Assembly (NCBI GenBank): GCA_030560485.1
Contig: JAKTTS010000037.1
Coordinates: 1 to 56,137, forward strand
Origin: Ascoidea tarda (nom. inval.)
Lineage: Eukaryota; Ascomycota; Saccharomycetes; Ascoideales; Ascoideaceae
Length of the DNA stretch: 56,137 nt
Reading direction: 5' to 3'
Shown here: piece after piece, positions 1 to 10,296 of the stretch
How the letters are laid out: each line of letters starts with the position of its first letter
Numbering within the stretch: position 1 is the stretch's first letter
Position numbers and translations under genes: made by a program
Notes under the pieces: model-generated
The model's database searches: none
What the model was told of the DNA's origin: nothing
The model's input: only the letters and a program-made list of their open reading frames with translations

Positions 1-2699
1 TTTTCCCATTTTATTTGTGTGGTCCAACCTCTGTTGATTTGGTTTTCCCAAATTGTTTTCCATATCTTTTTTGTTAGTTTTTTTTAGGTCTTTTCTACTT
101 TTTATGATCTGAAAGTGTTTTATGAATTGAAAAATTATGCTCTGTCTAATGTTGAGTGTTGAGCTTTCCATGTAGTTTTCGATATTTGTTTTAATAAAAG
201 TATTAAGTGGTTGGTACGTTTTGATAAGACTTTTGATTATGTTTGGTACTAGATTGGTTGTTGGATTTGGCCTTTTGACTTGAAATATGTATCGATAGAG
301 TTTTAGTATTCGAATTCTGTTTATTAAATAGATTGCTGGAGGAACTGCGCATTCTATTTGTAGATGCTGAACTGGAGTAATTCTTGAAAGATATAATATT
401 AATCTGAGGATCTTATTTATTTCTATTTGGAATGCATTTAATGATTGTTTTGATAAATTCAACCCATAAATGATTGCTCCATAAGCAATTCTAGGTATCA
501 CACAGCTTTGAAGAAGGATATAAATATTTTTTGAACTGGTCCCTTTATTGATTATTGCTATTCTTGAGGTTTGGTTCACAATGGATTTTATTTTTGATAA
601 TGTTTTCTTGATGTGATATTTGAAGTTGAGTTGGGTGTCAATCCATATCCCTAATAATTTGACTGTGTTTTCTGCCTGGCGATAGTTTCCCGATGGGAGT
701 TGGATTGATTCTATTCTTTCGTTTTTTGGGCATTTTAGGTTGATTAGTTGGCATTTTTTTTTCCCAATCAAACGATGCGTCGTTTATTTTTGCCCATTTC
801 TCTAATTTACCAATGATTGATTTGAGTTTTGTTTCTCTTTCCTCTTTATTACCTTCTATTAAATATGTGATGTCATCAACGAATCTAATGGTTTGATCAT
901 TCTTATTACATATTGATGTATATAGATCATGACTATATATTGCAAATAGTAGTGGTGATATTGGCGATCCCTATGGTACTCCCAGATTGATTATATGGTT
1001 TGTTCTGTGGGTGTGATTATTTGTTCGAAATTTAACGCTTCTATCTTTCACAAAGGTTTTAACCCAATTAATTTCATTTTTTGATAATTGCAACATGTTC
1101 ATCTTGTATAATAACATATCAACGTTTATATGATTAAAGGCCCGATGGAAATCTACAAGGAGAGCTGTGAAGTTGGACAGTTGGTTTTTTCGAGGGGTTT
1201 TTTGACTTACCTTGTTGAGGAGTTGTAATACAGCATCTTCTGCACTGAATCCTTTTCTTGCGCCAAACATGTTACTTGGTAGTTTGTGTTTGATTAAGGT
1301 GTAGATTCTATTGGTCATTAGTTTTTCTAAGATCTTAGAAAGGCAGTTTATTAACGATGTTGGTCTAAAGTTTTTTGCTATCTGGTAGTTATTCCTATAT
1401 GGCTTTGGTATGACACAGGTGATTTGGTTTTGCCATTCTTTAGGATGAAACTCTAAGTTGTAACAAGTGTTCCAGATTATACACAATTGTTTTTTTTATG
1501 ACTTTTATGCGCCATACCCTTTTTATAATTGCATTAGAGATACCATCTGGTCCTGGTGATTTCTTCAGTGGGATAAATTTTATTATCTCAGACATTTGAT
1601 TTATGGTGAATGGTGAGTGAGTTATTGATATGTTTTCCTGTACTCCATGTTTCTTTTTTGGATTGTTAAATTTTCTCTGCGAGTTGTACTTGAAGGGCAG
1701 TCCTTTTGGATGGTTTTGTTTTGTTTTGTTTAATTTGTTTGAAAATGTTATCTATATCTTCGGTCCATCAGCGCTTGGAATAATAGCAGATTTTTGACTT
1801 TGTGGTGTGTTTGTTTATTATGCCTATTATAAATTTTGATAGCAGCGTCGTGATAAAGTTGAGTTGTCCTTTAGATTTTATCTTTGATGTAAGTTGCCAT
1901 TTTTGTAGCTCTTTCGGAATTTTTTCCCAGTCGCTTTTGTTGTAATTATATTTTTCTGTGATATCCTTTTTTAGCAGTTGGTGTCGATGTTTTTTATTTA
2001 TAGAAAGGAGTAAGTGGTCGGATCCGACTTTGATATATTTAGTGATTTTTTCATATTGTTGTAGTAGATTAGTTGAGATAGCCATGATATCCAAACATCC
2101 TCCTTTATTGTGGGTTGGGCGCTCAGCTGAGTTTATGACTTGAAATTTATATTTTTTAAAGCATTTGTAGAAGTAGTTTCCTATGTTTTTTCTAGCTGGT
2201 GTTTTTTTTGTTATACCACGAGCTATGCCATGCATTTATGTCTCCAGCAATTATAATTGATGATTCTTGATCAATGCTCTCTAGAAATGTGTTTAAGATT
2301 TGAATCAGCGGCTCAAGTTCAGCATTTGTAATGTAGTTAGGTGGGATATATATGTTTACCACATATACGGTTTTTGATGTATTTCTATTTTGGATCAAGA
2401 TGATGGTTATGTTCTTGTCTTCAATACTGTTATTGTTTGTGAATTGTTGTGTTAGTAATGAGACGTTGTGCTTTGTATCGATTAGTCGTTTTGAGACATA
2501 TATTGCCACTCTCGCAGAAGTCTGATTATTTGGTATAATTGTTCTGAATTTGGGGGCAGCTAATACAGCTCTGGTTTTTGTTGTGTGGTGTTTCTTGGAT
2601 TAAAATGATTTCGTCTGAGTTTTGGTTTAAATTGTTGTTTAAAATTGTTTCTAATAGTCGCGGTTTCATTTGAACGTTTAATGGTTTAACTTTGAACAT
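1..2699 (-). pseudogene. LINE ORF2: AP endonuclease plus reverse transcriptase, broken
   Basis: From a possible ATG at 2699 the frame gives an endonuclease start with an IQET motif (cf. IQEP), then NIYIPPN and GDINAWHSSW (about 2380-2230) and GSDHLLLS near 2025. The RT follows: KSPGPDGIS near 1540, NFRPTSLINCLSKILEKL near 1360, the GVP-GSPISPLLF motif near 975 and the catalytic FVDD box at 872-883. A TAG at 971-973 replaces the Gln of the PQG motif. The thumb motif LLGIWID lies near 640 and the last 255 codons to base 1 are open. I count about seven breaks: frameshifts near 2570, 2215, 1710, 1495 and 765, a TGA near 1768 and the TAG. The left edge truncates it. Confidence 0.88.
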
Positions 2700-3746
2700 T
2701 TATGGTGTTTAGAAACTTGTCCAAATAATTCTCAGTGTCAATTGTCATCAGGCTTGTTGTTGGTTCGTTTTGATTCTTACCATCCCCCGATGAGTTCGTT
2801 GAGCTGGACTTTATTAATGTTTCTTTTGTTCTCGGTTGATTTGTCGATGATTTTTTGTCATTGTTAATGTCTTCTCTTCTAATATTTTTTCTTTGTCGCC
2901 GACGTTTTTTTGTTGGTTCAAAATGAATTGCCGAATAGTGGAGGAACTCGATTGATATACCAAATGCTTCTAGTTTTTTCGCTGTTTCGATGTTCGACAC
3001 TTTGATGGTTACACTTCAATGAGGTGTTTTGATCTGATTGTCGGTTTGGTTTTTCAAATTTCTTACTGAATTTCCAATATATCCTGTTTTTAGTATCTCA
3101 TCCTTTTTGAATATTTCGTTTAGCAGTTCTAGGTTAATTGTTGCAGGGAGATAGTTAATCATGCAAGTCTTCCATCCATTTGTGTTTAATTCGCCTTTTG
3201 TTTTAGTGGTTTCGATCAATACTTTGAGTTGCTCTGCGTTCAATGGTTTATTCATTATACATTTATAGTGTCCAGAACAGGGGAACTGTACATTATTTAG
3301 TAATTTTTCACCATTGAACGTTTTACTTAATGTTTCTTCGATAAGTTTTGCATCTACTGTGTATGGTTGCGTTTTCTTTTCTCCTGGTAGTGATTTGGCT
3401 TGATAGACCTCTGGTTGTTCAAGGATGTATGTGTTGGTTTTGATTGTTTTTAGCTTTTTGCTGATAAACTCGTCGGTAACTTTGTTGTTAGTGTTCGATA
3501 AAACAGAGGGTGTTCGTGTAGCGGAGTTTCACTTTTATCTTTATTGGTGGCGTTTGGGCCTGGGTTTTGATGCAGAAGAACTTCACCGAGTCGTTCTTCG
3601 CTTACTGTAAGACTCTTGTGGCGAGTCTTGCTCACTTTCGCAGGTTTCTTCACTTGGAGCGATTTCGTCTTTTTATGGAAGTGCATTTGATGATTGAGAG
3701 AACTTAGTAATCTCTGGCGAGGCGGGTAACGGCTCACTATTTTCAA
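2686..3746 (-). pseudogene. LINE ORF1 (gag-like) remnant
   Basis: The region reads as a Lys/Arg/Thr-rich protein. A frame from about 3526 to 2686 is open apart from one in-frame TGA at 3016-3018. The part from 3746 to about 3450 lies in another frame, so one frameshift separates them. The section VSNIETAKKLEAFGISIEF resembles the segment that precedes the CCHC zinc knuckles in ORF1 of Tad/Jockey-like elements. Here it runs directly into a basic KKRRRQRK stretch and no CCHC knuckle is visible. The stop at 2686 overlaps the putative ORF2 start at 2699 by 14 bases, a usual LINE arrangement. The assignment rests on position and faint resemblance. Confidence 0.6.
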
Positions 3747-4074
3747 TCTTTTTTTTTTGCTGGTTCCGTTTGTTACTCGTTTCTATGTTTTAAATTCAAG
3801 GTATTGCAGAGCAGCCGGATCTCTAGTTTCGGTAGCTACCACCGCTCCAGCACATGCTGCCGGTCTGCTCCGACAACGCTTTGGGATCTAACCCAGACCC
3901 CTATAAAAGGGACTGGCACTCTCCTCGACTTTCTTCCTGCATGTTTCTTCACCTTAACGTACAATCATGGTTCGCTACAACGTGTTCCACAAAAAATAAA
4001 ATTTTACAATTTTGATTTTACATTTTTGAAATGGTAGTTTTGGAAAAAAAAATTGCGAGTGATGAGAATCGTTA
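3747..4074. promoter_or_regulatory. GC-richer promoter-like island with TATAAAAG and a 10-codon ORF
   Basis: Around 3800-3990 the base composition becomes clearly GC-richer than the flanks. A TATAAAAG box at 3903-3910 is followed by a pyrimidine-rich stretch and an ATG at 3967 in good yeast context. That ATG opens only MVRYNVFHKK before TAA at 3997-3999. It looks like the promoter and first codons of a well-expressed gene whose body is missing, or the upstream part of an intron-bearing gene I cannot follow. The LINE 5' end lies immediately to the left. No splice donor is evident after the short ORF. Confidence 0.35.
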
Positions 4075-4263
4075 TTATGAGATGGGAGCTACAGTGGTTT
4101 GGTTTCTGATAATTGCCAAATTAACTCGGATTTTATGTAATCTTTCTTTTACTTCTGTTGTTTTGGCAACAGTTTCCAAAAAGAAGTATTTCCACCACTG
4201 AGAATCCACACAGTACTTTTGTAGATTAACAGGTTCAACAACCTTACAACAACTTGACAGCAT
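4075..4263 (-). CDS. Possible small protein, 62 residues, unrecognised
   Basis: A 62-codon minus-strand frame begins with MLSSCCKVVEP and includes an aromatic cluster QWWKYFFLE and a charged helix-like segment KTTEVKERLHKIR. An AT-rich TATTTATA-like box sits about 25 bases upstream of the ATG on that strand. The composition is more protein-like than the many low-complexity frames nearby, but I recognise no family and it could be a chance ORF. Confidence 0.2.
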   Translation of the reverse strand: MLSSCCKVVEPVNLQKYCVDSQWWKYFFLETVAKTTEVKERLHKIRVNLAIIRNQTTVAPIS

Positions 4264-4440
4264 TTGCCACTACAACTGCAAATATAAATAGTACTACTTC
4301 TCTTCTCTGCTTATTTCCTAACAATTAAATCTTAAGCAAAAGTTTTAATTGGAGGGAATTAGAATTCTATTTAAGTAGAAAGCCCTGTTAGATTTGATAA
4401 CATGTTCGAGAGACTCGTCGTGCCGGGTCCTTTAATTCTT

Positions 4441-4500
4441 CTCTATTTTACAACTAGATATCTCATGATTTCTCATCTAGTTCTTTACCAATAAATAGAG
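4441..4500. repeat. Nested inverted repeat at the 3' side of the BUL-like gene
   Basis: Two perfect 8-base arms are nested. The outer pair is CTCTATTT (4441-4448) with AAATAGAG (4493-4500). The inner pair is AACTAGAT (4452-4459) with ATCTAGTT (4475-4482), around a 15-base loop. Transcripts from either strand could fold into a stem interrupted by an asymmetric internal loop. It lies 24 bases beyond the stop codon of the minus-strand gene at 4524, so it would be in that gene's 3' UTR. It may act in termination or mRNA 3' end structure, or be fortuitous. Confidence 0.5.
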
Positions 4501-4523
4501 ATTCTGGAATGAATAGATAAACC

Positions 4524-6839
4524 CTAATTGTCTTTTTTTGAAACATTTATTGGTAATAAAAATGCAGATCGATATTTATTATTCAAACAAAATGACACCT
4601 TAATAAAATAAAACCTTGATATCAAGCAACTTTGAAAATCAGGTATAATCGTATCAGTGATTCGATTCCTGCTTTTAAATTTCCAAGCTACTTTAAAATT
4701 TTTCTTCCATTCATTTGATTGTTCAATGTATTTCCAACCCCTTTGCAGTTTGATGTTGCTAGGGTCACATTCATCCCCATTCTCACTTTCACTTATATTC
4801 ACAATACTAATTAAATTTTCGATCGCATGCACCTTATACTTCAACGCTTTGATTGCTTCAACATAATCAACGATATTACCTGATATTTCTTGTTGTTGTA
4901 CTTTGGTTAATTCTGCTATTCTTTCATCTAGATTTTGAAACATTTTTTTCAATTCAATAAAATTGGAACCAAGAAATAGAAAATGACAAAAATTCAATGG
5001 AAGAGACTGGTTTGAAAAAAGATTAATGCAAACTATGTCTATTTTAAAGTCGCTGGTTTTAGGAAACCTCGTAAATTTTTCTTTTGATTCATCATCTTTT
5101 ATATTTGGAACAAAAATCGCAAATGTTATTATTTTTAGATTCTCCTTTTGATAAAAGTTATTTGAAAGTGTTTTAAGATGGTCATTTTTAAATATTAGTA
5201 ATTCTGGACAAATGTATGGAAGTTCGTAATTGGGAACTTTTGCTTGAACAATAATTTGTTCTGGAGGACTACCATAGTCATTATATTGAATAGAATGAAG
5301 CTTCTCAAAAAAAAAGTTTTTAACGACTACCTCATCGATAGAAAGTTTGAATTCCAAATAATTTTTATCAAACAGAAAGTCCTTTTTAATCTTTGAATTG
5401 TAATTTGAATAAAGACAATGTTTGTTTGCCTTATCACCCATTGATTTCCGAGGCCGAGTTTGTTGAACAAGTTTAGATTCCATCTGATTAATTTTGTCTG
5501 AAATAAAATGAACTATATTTTTCAAATCGTTAAAATAATTATTAAATTCTTCAATAAATTCAACTGCCTTTGTGATTATTCTCTCTCCTGAATAGTCCGT
5601 TTTTAGCTTTGATGGAATGAATCTAATGTTGTACTCATCTTTACTCAATATAATGAATTTTTCTAAATATGATGAACTTTGATCTACTGAATTATCAAAT
5701 CCAATAAATCTCGGGTTTATTGAGTATGAGACAGATAACGTATTATCTTCATTATAGTCATTGACCACAATGGTAGACCCACTTTTTTCAGAATACTTTG
5801 AAGCCCCTAATATAGGATCAACTTGAATCAATTTAGAATTTTTGGAGCTACTTTTATTGTGAATAGTTTTAAAGCCTTCACTCAAATTGACACCCAAAGT
5901 TGGTGGTAAGTTAAGATGAGAGCTGATTTGGTTCTCATTGCAAATTGTATCCAATAACTTGAAAGGAAACTTGAAATAAAAGAACTTTTTATATTTAGTT
6001 TTAGCCTTTAAAACTCGATTGTTGGGCAACCCAATAATGGTTCTCTCTATCCCTATTTTTTCATTGTTGCTCCAAGTATAAGCAGCACCATAAGAAGAGA
6101 CAATGGAACCAAACGACCAAGATGCACTCAAGTCCAACATTTGTAGAACATGTTTTGTTGTCAATAGGATAATGTTATTTTCATGATCATGGTTAACAGT
6201 AGATATCTTGCCTTCCAAAGAAACATAGAAATTTTGGAAAGAGATATCCTCTGAAGATTTATTTTCAATGATGATAAAGCCATATATTGGATCTCCACTG
6301 GTGAATTCTTTAAATGGAGACTCGAATTTAGATAATTTGTCAAGTTTAGGAACAGATTTGGTTAGAAATAGTTCAATACATAACGAGTTGTTGATTTTTT
6401 CTTTGAAATTGCCAATATTGTCAAATAACACAGTCGAATTGTTGTCAATATCGCCAGCTGGTTCAAATGGTTCAATAAAGTTGGATAGGTACTCGACCGA
6501 AGCTTGATCACCACCATCAACATTGTTTTTATTGTAAATACTTTCTCTCGCTATTTGAGCTTGGTTCACCGAATTCAAAGTATGAGCAATGTTTGAACCA
6601 ACTTCATTTCGACTCAGAGAGTATGTGGGAGGCTCCAAAGCTGTAGTATCGGAAGTTAATATCATTTGAATAAAGTTGTTTCTGTAGGAGATAAATGTTT
6701 CATACATTTGGAATGAGGGAAGAATATGGTGGACGATTAAAGATCTGGTTGAATCAGTGTCATTTTCACAGCTGTTATCTGTGGTATTGTTGAGCTCGTT
6801 TCGATAGTTCCAGTTGGAAGTGCTGTTGAATCTTGTCAT
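4524..6839 (-). CDS. Bul1/Bul2-like Rsp5 ubiquitin-ligase adaptor (alpha-arrestin related)
   Basis: The 771-residue protein has the Bul family layout. An ILPSFQMYETF segment at about residues 39-49 matches the conserved Bul N-terminus. A PPTY motif at residues 70-73 is a PPxY site for the Rsp5 WW domains. At 182-215 the arrestin-like strand GDPIYGFIIIENKSS is followed by FYVSLEG, then VLQMLDLSASWSF near 231-243. Bul1/Bul2 bridge Rsp5 to plasma-membrane permeases and direct their ubiquitination and endocytosis, notably under changes of nitrogen source. S. cerevisiae Bul proteins exceed 900 residues, so this one is somewhat short. Whether it is orthologous to BUL1 or BUL2 cannot be told. It is separated by 260 bases from the downstream end of DGA1. 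Confidence 0.85.
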   Translation of the reverse strand: MTRFNSTSNWNYRNELNNTTDNSCENDTDSTRSLIVHHILPSFQMYETFISYRNNFIQMILTSDTTALEPPTYSLSRNEVGSNIAHTLNSVNQAQIARESIYNKNNVDGGDQASVEYLSNFIEPFEPAGDIDNNSTVLFDNIGNFKEKINNSLCIELFLTKSVPKLDKLSKFESPFKEFTSGDPIYGFIIIENKSSEDISFQNFYVSLEGKISTVNHDHENNIILLTTKHVLQMLDLSASWSFGSIVSSYGAAYTWSNNEKIGIERTIIGLPNNRVLKAKTKYKKFFYFKFPFKLLDTICNENQISSHLNLPPTLGVNLSEGFKTIHNKSSSKNSKLIQVDPILGASKYSEKSGSTIVVNDYNEDNTLSVSYSINPRFIGFDNSVDQSSSYLEKFIILSKDEYNIRFIPSKLKTDYSGERIITKAVEFIEEFNNYFNDLKNIVHFISDKINQMESKLVQQTRPRKSMGDKANKHCLYSNYNSKIKKDFLFDKNYLEFKLSIDEVVVKNFFFEKLHSIQYNDYGSPPEQIIVQAKVPNYELPYICPELLIFKNDHLKTLSNNFYQKENLKIITFAIFVPNIKDDESKEKFTRFPKTSDFKIDIVCINLFSNQSLPLNFCHFLFLGSNFIELKKMFQNLDERIAELTKVQQQEISGNIVDYVEAIKALKYKVHAIENLISIVNISESENGDECDPSNIKLQRGWKYIEQSNEWKKNFKVAWKFKSRNRITDTIIPDFQSCLISRFYFIKVSFCLNNKYRSAFLLPINVSKKDN

Positions 6840-7099
6840 ATCGAAGAGAAAGCTATCTTCAATACCAAAAGCATCTCAGTGTGATTTTGAAAACGTTTTA
6901 ACATTACACTCTCAAAAACCAAAAATTAGGGACCATGTATTAATAAAAAGCTTAAAAATCGTGTGTTTCCTTATCAGTTTTAACAATCAATAAACTACAT
7001 AATGTTACAATGTGATAAAAATAGTATAAAAAAATTACAAAAATAGAATACCCATGCCTCAAAGTGATTAGTAACTAAGCTTTATTAAGTGATCAAAAT

Positions 7100-8779
7100 C
7101 TAACCAGCGAATTCCAAATTTCCTGTATATCCAAATCTTTCCTTATTGCTGTTGTAAACACTAATGAGTTCATCGATATAGAGCTGGTGGTAGTAATCCA
7201 CATCATCAGTAGTTGGGTTGTCGATTTTTGGGATTTCAATTGGCTTGCCAACAACAATATCAATACTGTGTCTAAAGGGCAAAACACCCCAATCATAGTT
7301 GAACACGCCTCTAGCATGAAACAATGGTAAAGTGAAGCCAAAATTGCTCTTCAACCAATCTTGAAATTTCCTGAAAAAAGAATTTGTCTTGGGCTCAAGC
7401 ACATTGTAGAGTTCATTCTCACCAAAAGCATAAACAGGAACAACGCTGATATTGCCCACACTTAGAGCCATTTTGATGAAGCCCTTGCGATTTTTCAAGA
7501 CTAGTTTCTTTGAGTGAGGTCGACTCAACAAAGACTCTCTTGCACCACCAATCACAATGCATATCGACATGTTTCTTTTCAAAACCTCTTGGATGTTTTG
7601 CTTTTTGACAGACGAAACACCCAAGGCCATTAAATAATCTCTGTAGTAAGGTAGTTTGAATTGAGCTGTCAAAGTCAAAGTTGATATTGGTATGCCTGGA
7701 AATAGAATGGACCACTTTGCACCTTCAGTAGCAATGCCACCAAAAACACCCATTGAGACACAACCATGAGGATGATAACCAAATATATATCTTGGACCAG
7801 TGGCAACAAAATGCTGCTCTTTTTTTGATGAATGATTTGCATCGTTTTTTTTAAATAATTGAAGATTAAAAAAATTTGACAGTTTGAGATTTATGTAGTA
7901 ACTGTCCTTTGATTTCTCTTTTGAATCTCGATTCTCAGTGTCATTATCATTATCATTGTCATTTACATCCACCAATTCAAAAGTTGGTTTCAAATCAACG
8001 GTTTTATGTATTGTGATTGGATAATATTGACAAAACCAAGTCCAAATTGGAAGACTTCTGAAATACAAAGAATATCTCTTTGTTACATCGCCATTAACAG
8101 GAGATTTATCAAAAAAATAATATGAAAAATAAGGAATCAAAAACCACCATATTAAAGGAAAAAACGATAGTGAAAATAAAAATATCGCAAAAAACATTGG
8201 AATGGCAATAGTATGCCATAAAACCAGAAAAGTTTGCAATCTTCTTTCAAATGGAATAAAAAAAGATGCAAAATACCCTTTATCATTGTCAGTATCACTG
8301 TAGTTGTAGTTTTGATTTTTATTTTTTTTATTGACTTTGTTTTGTCTGATTGTTTTATAATTGTATTTTTGGTGATTAAAGTTGAAGTTTTTCATGTCAT
8401 TATGTTTGAATAGCAGTTCGAAATTGTAATTATCAGCTATTTCGAAATTATTGATAGACGAAGCACTTGAGGATGTATAAGATGTATTTTCGTAGTTATC
8501 AGAATCAATTCCAAAAACTGGAGAGAAGTTGCTGCTCTTGTCGTTGACTGCATCATTGTTATTATTGTTACTAAAGTTGTCAAGGTCATAATCATTTTCT
8601 TCAGGAATTGAGGGAAGATCGTCATCAGTATTTAGAAGAGTGATTGATTCATCATCGTAATCGTTGTGATGATCATGAGAAGTTTTAGTATTTTGAGCTT
8701 GATCCAAAGTGTTTTTCTGGCTATTTTGTTTGATTTGATTGATATCACTATCAAATTGAAGAAATTCAGTTGAGGGCAT
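7100..8779 (-). CDS. DGA1: Diacylglycerol acyltransferase Dga1 (DGAT2 family)
   Basis: This 559-residue DGAT2 enzyme esterifies diacylglycerol with acyl-CoA to triacylglycerol at the ER and lipid droplet. A hydrophobic hairpin spans about residues 183-225. The catalytic HPHG motif is at 336-339 within YIFGYHPHGCVSMG, and GGARESL is near 411-417, followed by RKGFIKMAL. The C-terminus (RFGYTGNLEFAG) is typical of yeast Dga1. It is about 140 residues longer than S. cerevisiae Dga1. The excess is an Asp/Asn/Ser-rich N-terminal tail (residues 1-165) and an Asp/Asn-rich insert around 270-295. The start chosen is the first Met of the frame. The 542 bases to FOL2 upstream hold its promoter. Confidence 0.95.
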   Translation of the reverse strand: MPSTEFLQFDSDINQIKQNSQKNTLDQAQNTKTSHDHHNDYDDESITLLNTDDDLPSIPEENDYDLDNFSNNNNNDAVNDKSSNFSPVFGIDSDNYENTSYTSSSASSINNFEIADNYNFELLFKHNDMKNFNFNHQKYNYKTIRQNKVNKKNKNQNYNYSDTDNDKGYFASFFIPFERRLQTFLVLWHTIAIPMFFAIFLFSLSFFPLIWWFLIPYFSYYFFDKSPVNGDVTKRYSLYFRSLPIWTWFCQYYPITIHKTVDLKPTFELVDVNDNDNDNDTENRDSKEKSKDSYYINLKLSNFFNLQLFKKNDANHSSKKEQHFVATGPRYIFGYHPHGCVSMGVFGGIATEGAKWSILFPGIPISTLTLTAQFKLPYYRDYLMALGVSSVKKQNIQEVLKRNMSICIVIGGARESLLSRPHSKKLVLKNRKGFIKMALSVGNISVVPVYAFGENELYNVLEPKTNSFFRKFQDWLKSNFGFTLPLFHARGVFNYDWGVLPFRHSIDIVVGKPIEIPKIDNPTTDDVDYYHQLYIDELISVYNSNKERFGYTGNLEFAG

Positions 8780-9321
8780 AACAAATAAAAAGTAAAAAAA
8801 AGATAAAAAAAAGGATCAGAGTCCAAGATCAAATAGATTGCTGTAGGATTAACTTCTACAATATAGCTCAGGCTTGAGTATTTTCTGGAGTATGTTTGAA
8901 ATATAGAGTAATTGGGTGAGAAGATGTAAAGAAAAAAACAAAGTATCAACTTTTTTCCACTTCTTTTTGTACAGAACAAAGATCCGAATGAGGAGAAGAA
9001 GGAAGGAAAGCAATGTTAGATAAAATTCATTATGTTGAGATAATGTTCGTGAAAGTATATAATATATAAATATATAGAATATAATACAGATAACTATAAA
9101 AAATAAGACATAGGCTATATATAATCTGTGAGTTATCCAAAAAAAACTAAAAAAAAAGATAAAAGCAGAAAAAAGAGGAAAAAAGAGAAGAGAGAAAAAT
9201 CGGAAATCAAAAATGAAAAAAAAGAAAAAAGCATCAATATGAAAGTGTATGGGTGTTCAAGTATTTGAGTGGGTCAGAATGAAAATGGCAATAAAAATAA
9301 AAAATGGATGATCATACATAG
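8780..9321. other. Intergenic: DGA1 promoter and FOL2 3' region
   Basis: Very AT-rich, with ATATAAATATATAG-type runs at about 9059-9075 and A-rich purine tracts at 9140-9230. I see no gene or RNA in it. A short frame at 8632-8979 overlapping the DGA1 start is a shadow of low complexity. Confidence 0.6.
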
Positions 9322-10296
9322 CTATTTTCTGTTGAGGAGAGTAAGAAACTCGTCTCTAGTTTTTTGTTGGCCTCTAAAACAGCCCAACATGCAACTGGTG
9401 GTTGTTGAAGAGCCAGTTTTTTGAACTCCTCTACTAACCATACACATATGGGTGCATTCAACAACAACAGCTACACCTAATGGCTTTAAGATCTCGCTGA
9501 CAGCCATCGCAATTTGTTTGGTTAATCTTTCCTGAACCTGGAATCTTCTTGAGTACATTTCAGCTAGTCTTGCTAGCTTGGACAAACCCAAAACTTTCTT
9601 GTTTGGAATATAGGCAATATGACATTTACCAAAAAATGGGACCAAATGATGTTCGCAAAGAGAGTAGATATCAATATCCTTCACAACCACCATTTCATCG
9701 TGATCTTCCTCAAAGACTGCTCTTTTAATAACGTCTCTAATGTCGTCTTGGTAACCTTTGGTGAAAAATAACATTGCCCTTGCATATCTTTCTGGAGTTT
9801 CCAATAGACCCTCTCTATTGACATCTTCCCCTAGTTCTTTTAGGATATCTTTGATTGAATTTGCAATTCGTTGCTCTCTGAGTTTAGCCTGATCTGACGA
9901 CTCTTCTTTGATTTCTCTGGCTCCAATACTTGGCCATGATAGACCATCAAAATCAATAGGAGCATGTAAAGTATAAGGAGATGCTGGTCTGGTCTGTAGG
10001 GGGGTGTAGATGCCATTAATACGACTACTGGGAGTGAAGTTTTTAATTACAGAAGAAAAGTTGCTATTATTATAGGAAGAGTTTTTCAAAGGAATAGGGT
10101 GGTGGTGAGAAGTAGAGGCTTTCGAGCCCAATGCCAACTTTGATGATTCATGAGGCTCACTGCTGTTTCCATGTTTGTTTTTGACATTATTGGAAGTGTT
10201 ATTGTGGGTTGTGTGGTTACAGTCTGACTTTTCGTCTTGGATGACCAATTTGTCCAATGTTCTTGCTAGCTCCTTTCCAGATATTTGATTAGACAT
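9322..10296 (-). CDS. FOL2: GTP cyclohydrolase I
   Basis: The 324-residue protein carries out the first step of folate/pterin synthesis, GTP to 7,8-dihydroneopterin triphosphate. The catalytic domain starts near residue 135 and contains [14 protein letters not shown]. The zinc ligands are visible: Cys214 and His217 in SLCEHH and Cys285 in HMCMVSRG, with the acid/base histidines His216 and His283 (equivalents of E. coli His112/His179). [14 protein letters not shown] near the C-terminus is characteristic of eukaryotic enzymes. The Ser/Asn/His-rich N-terminal tail of about 130 residues is longer than in S. cerevisiae (243 residues in total). Its 254-base promoter holds a Gcn4-type site and a CACGTG. 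Confidence 0.97.
   Translation of the reverse strand: MSNQISGKELARTLDKLVIQDEKSDCNHTTHNNTSNNVKNKHGNSSEPHESSKLALGSKASTSHHHPIPLKNSSYNNSNFSSVIKNFTPSSRINGIYTPLQTRPASPYTLHAPIDFDGLSWPSIGAREIKEESSDQAKLREQRIANSIKDILKELGEDVNREGLLETPERYARAMLFFTKGYQDDIRDVIKRAVFEEDHDEMVVVKDIDIYSLCEHHLVPFFGKCHIAYIPNKKVLGLSKLARLAEMYSRRFQVQERLTKQIAMAVSEILKPLGVAVVVECTHMCMVSRGVQKTGSSTTTSCMLGCFRGQQKTRDEFLTLLNRK

Larger units (their letters stand above)
1..3746 (-). mobile_element. Decayed non-LTR retrotransposon (LINE, Tad/I/Jockey-like group)
   Basis: A two-ORF LINE lies on the minus strand, with its 5' end near 3746 and its 3' end beyond the left edge. Read 5' to 3' it shows a Lys-rich ORF1, an AP-type endonuclease and a reverse transcriptase, followed by about 250 codons of open RT thumb/connection sequence up to base 1. 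The endonuclease motif GDINAWHSSW and the later SDH triad are of the kind seen in the I/Jockey/Tad superfamily, which is why I prefer that group over L1. I count at least nine reading-frame breaks over both ORFs, so it is inactive, but long stretches still read cleanly, suggesting modest age. The 3' tail, any RNase H domain and the target-site duplication cannot be seen. Confidence 0.9.

Noticed and set aside
4050-4115. Possible C/D snoRNA (GTGATGA at about 4057, CTGA near 4105)
   Set aside because: The sequences outside the boxes are not complementary, so there is no terminal stem, and it overlaps a possible small ORF.
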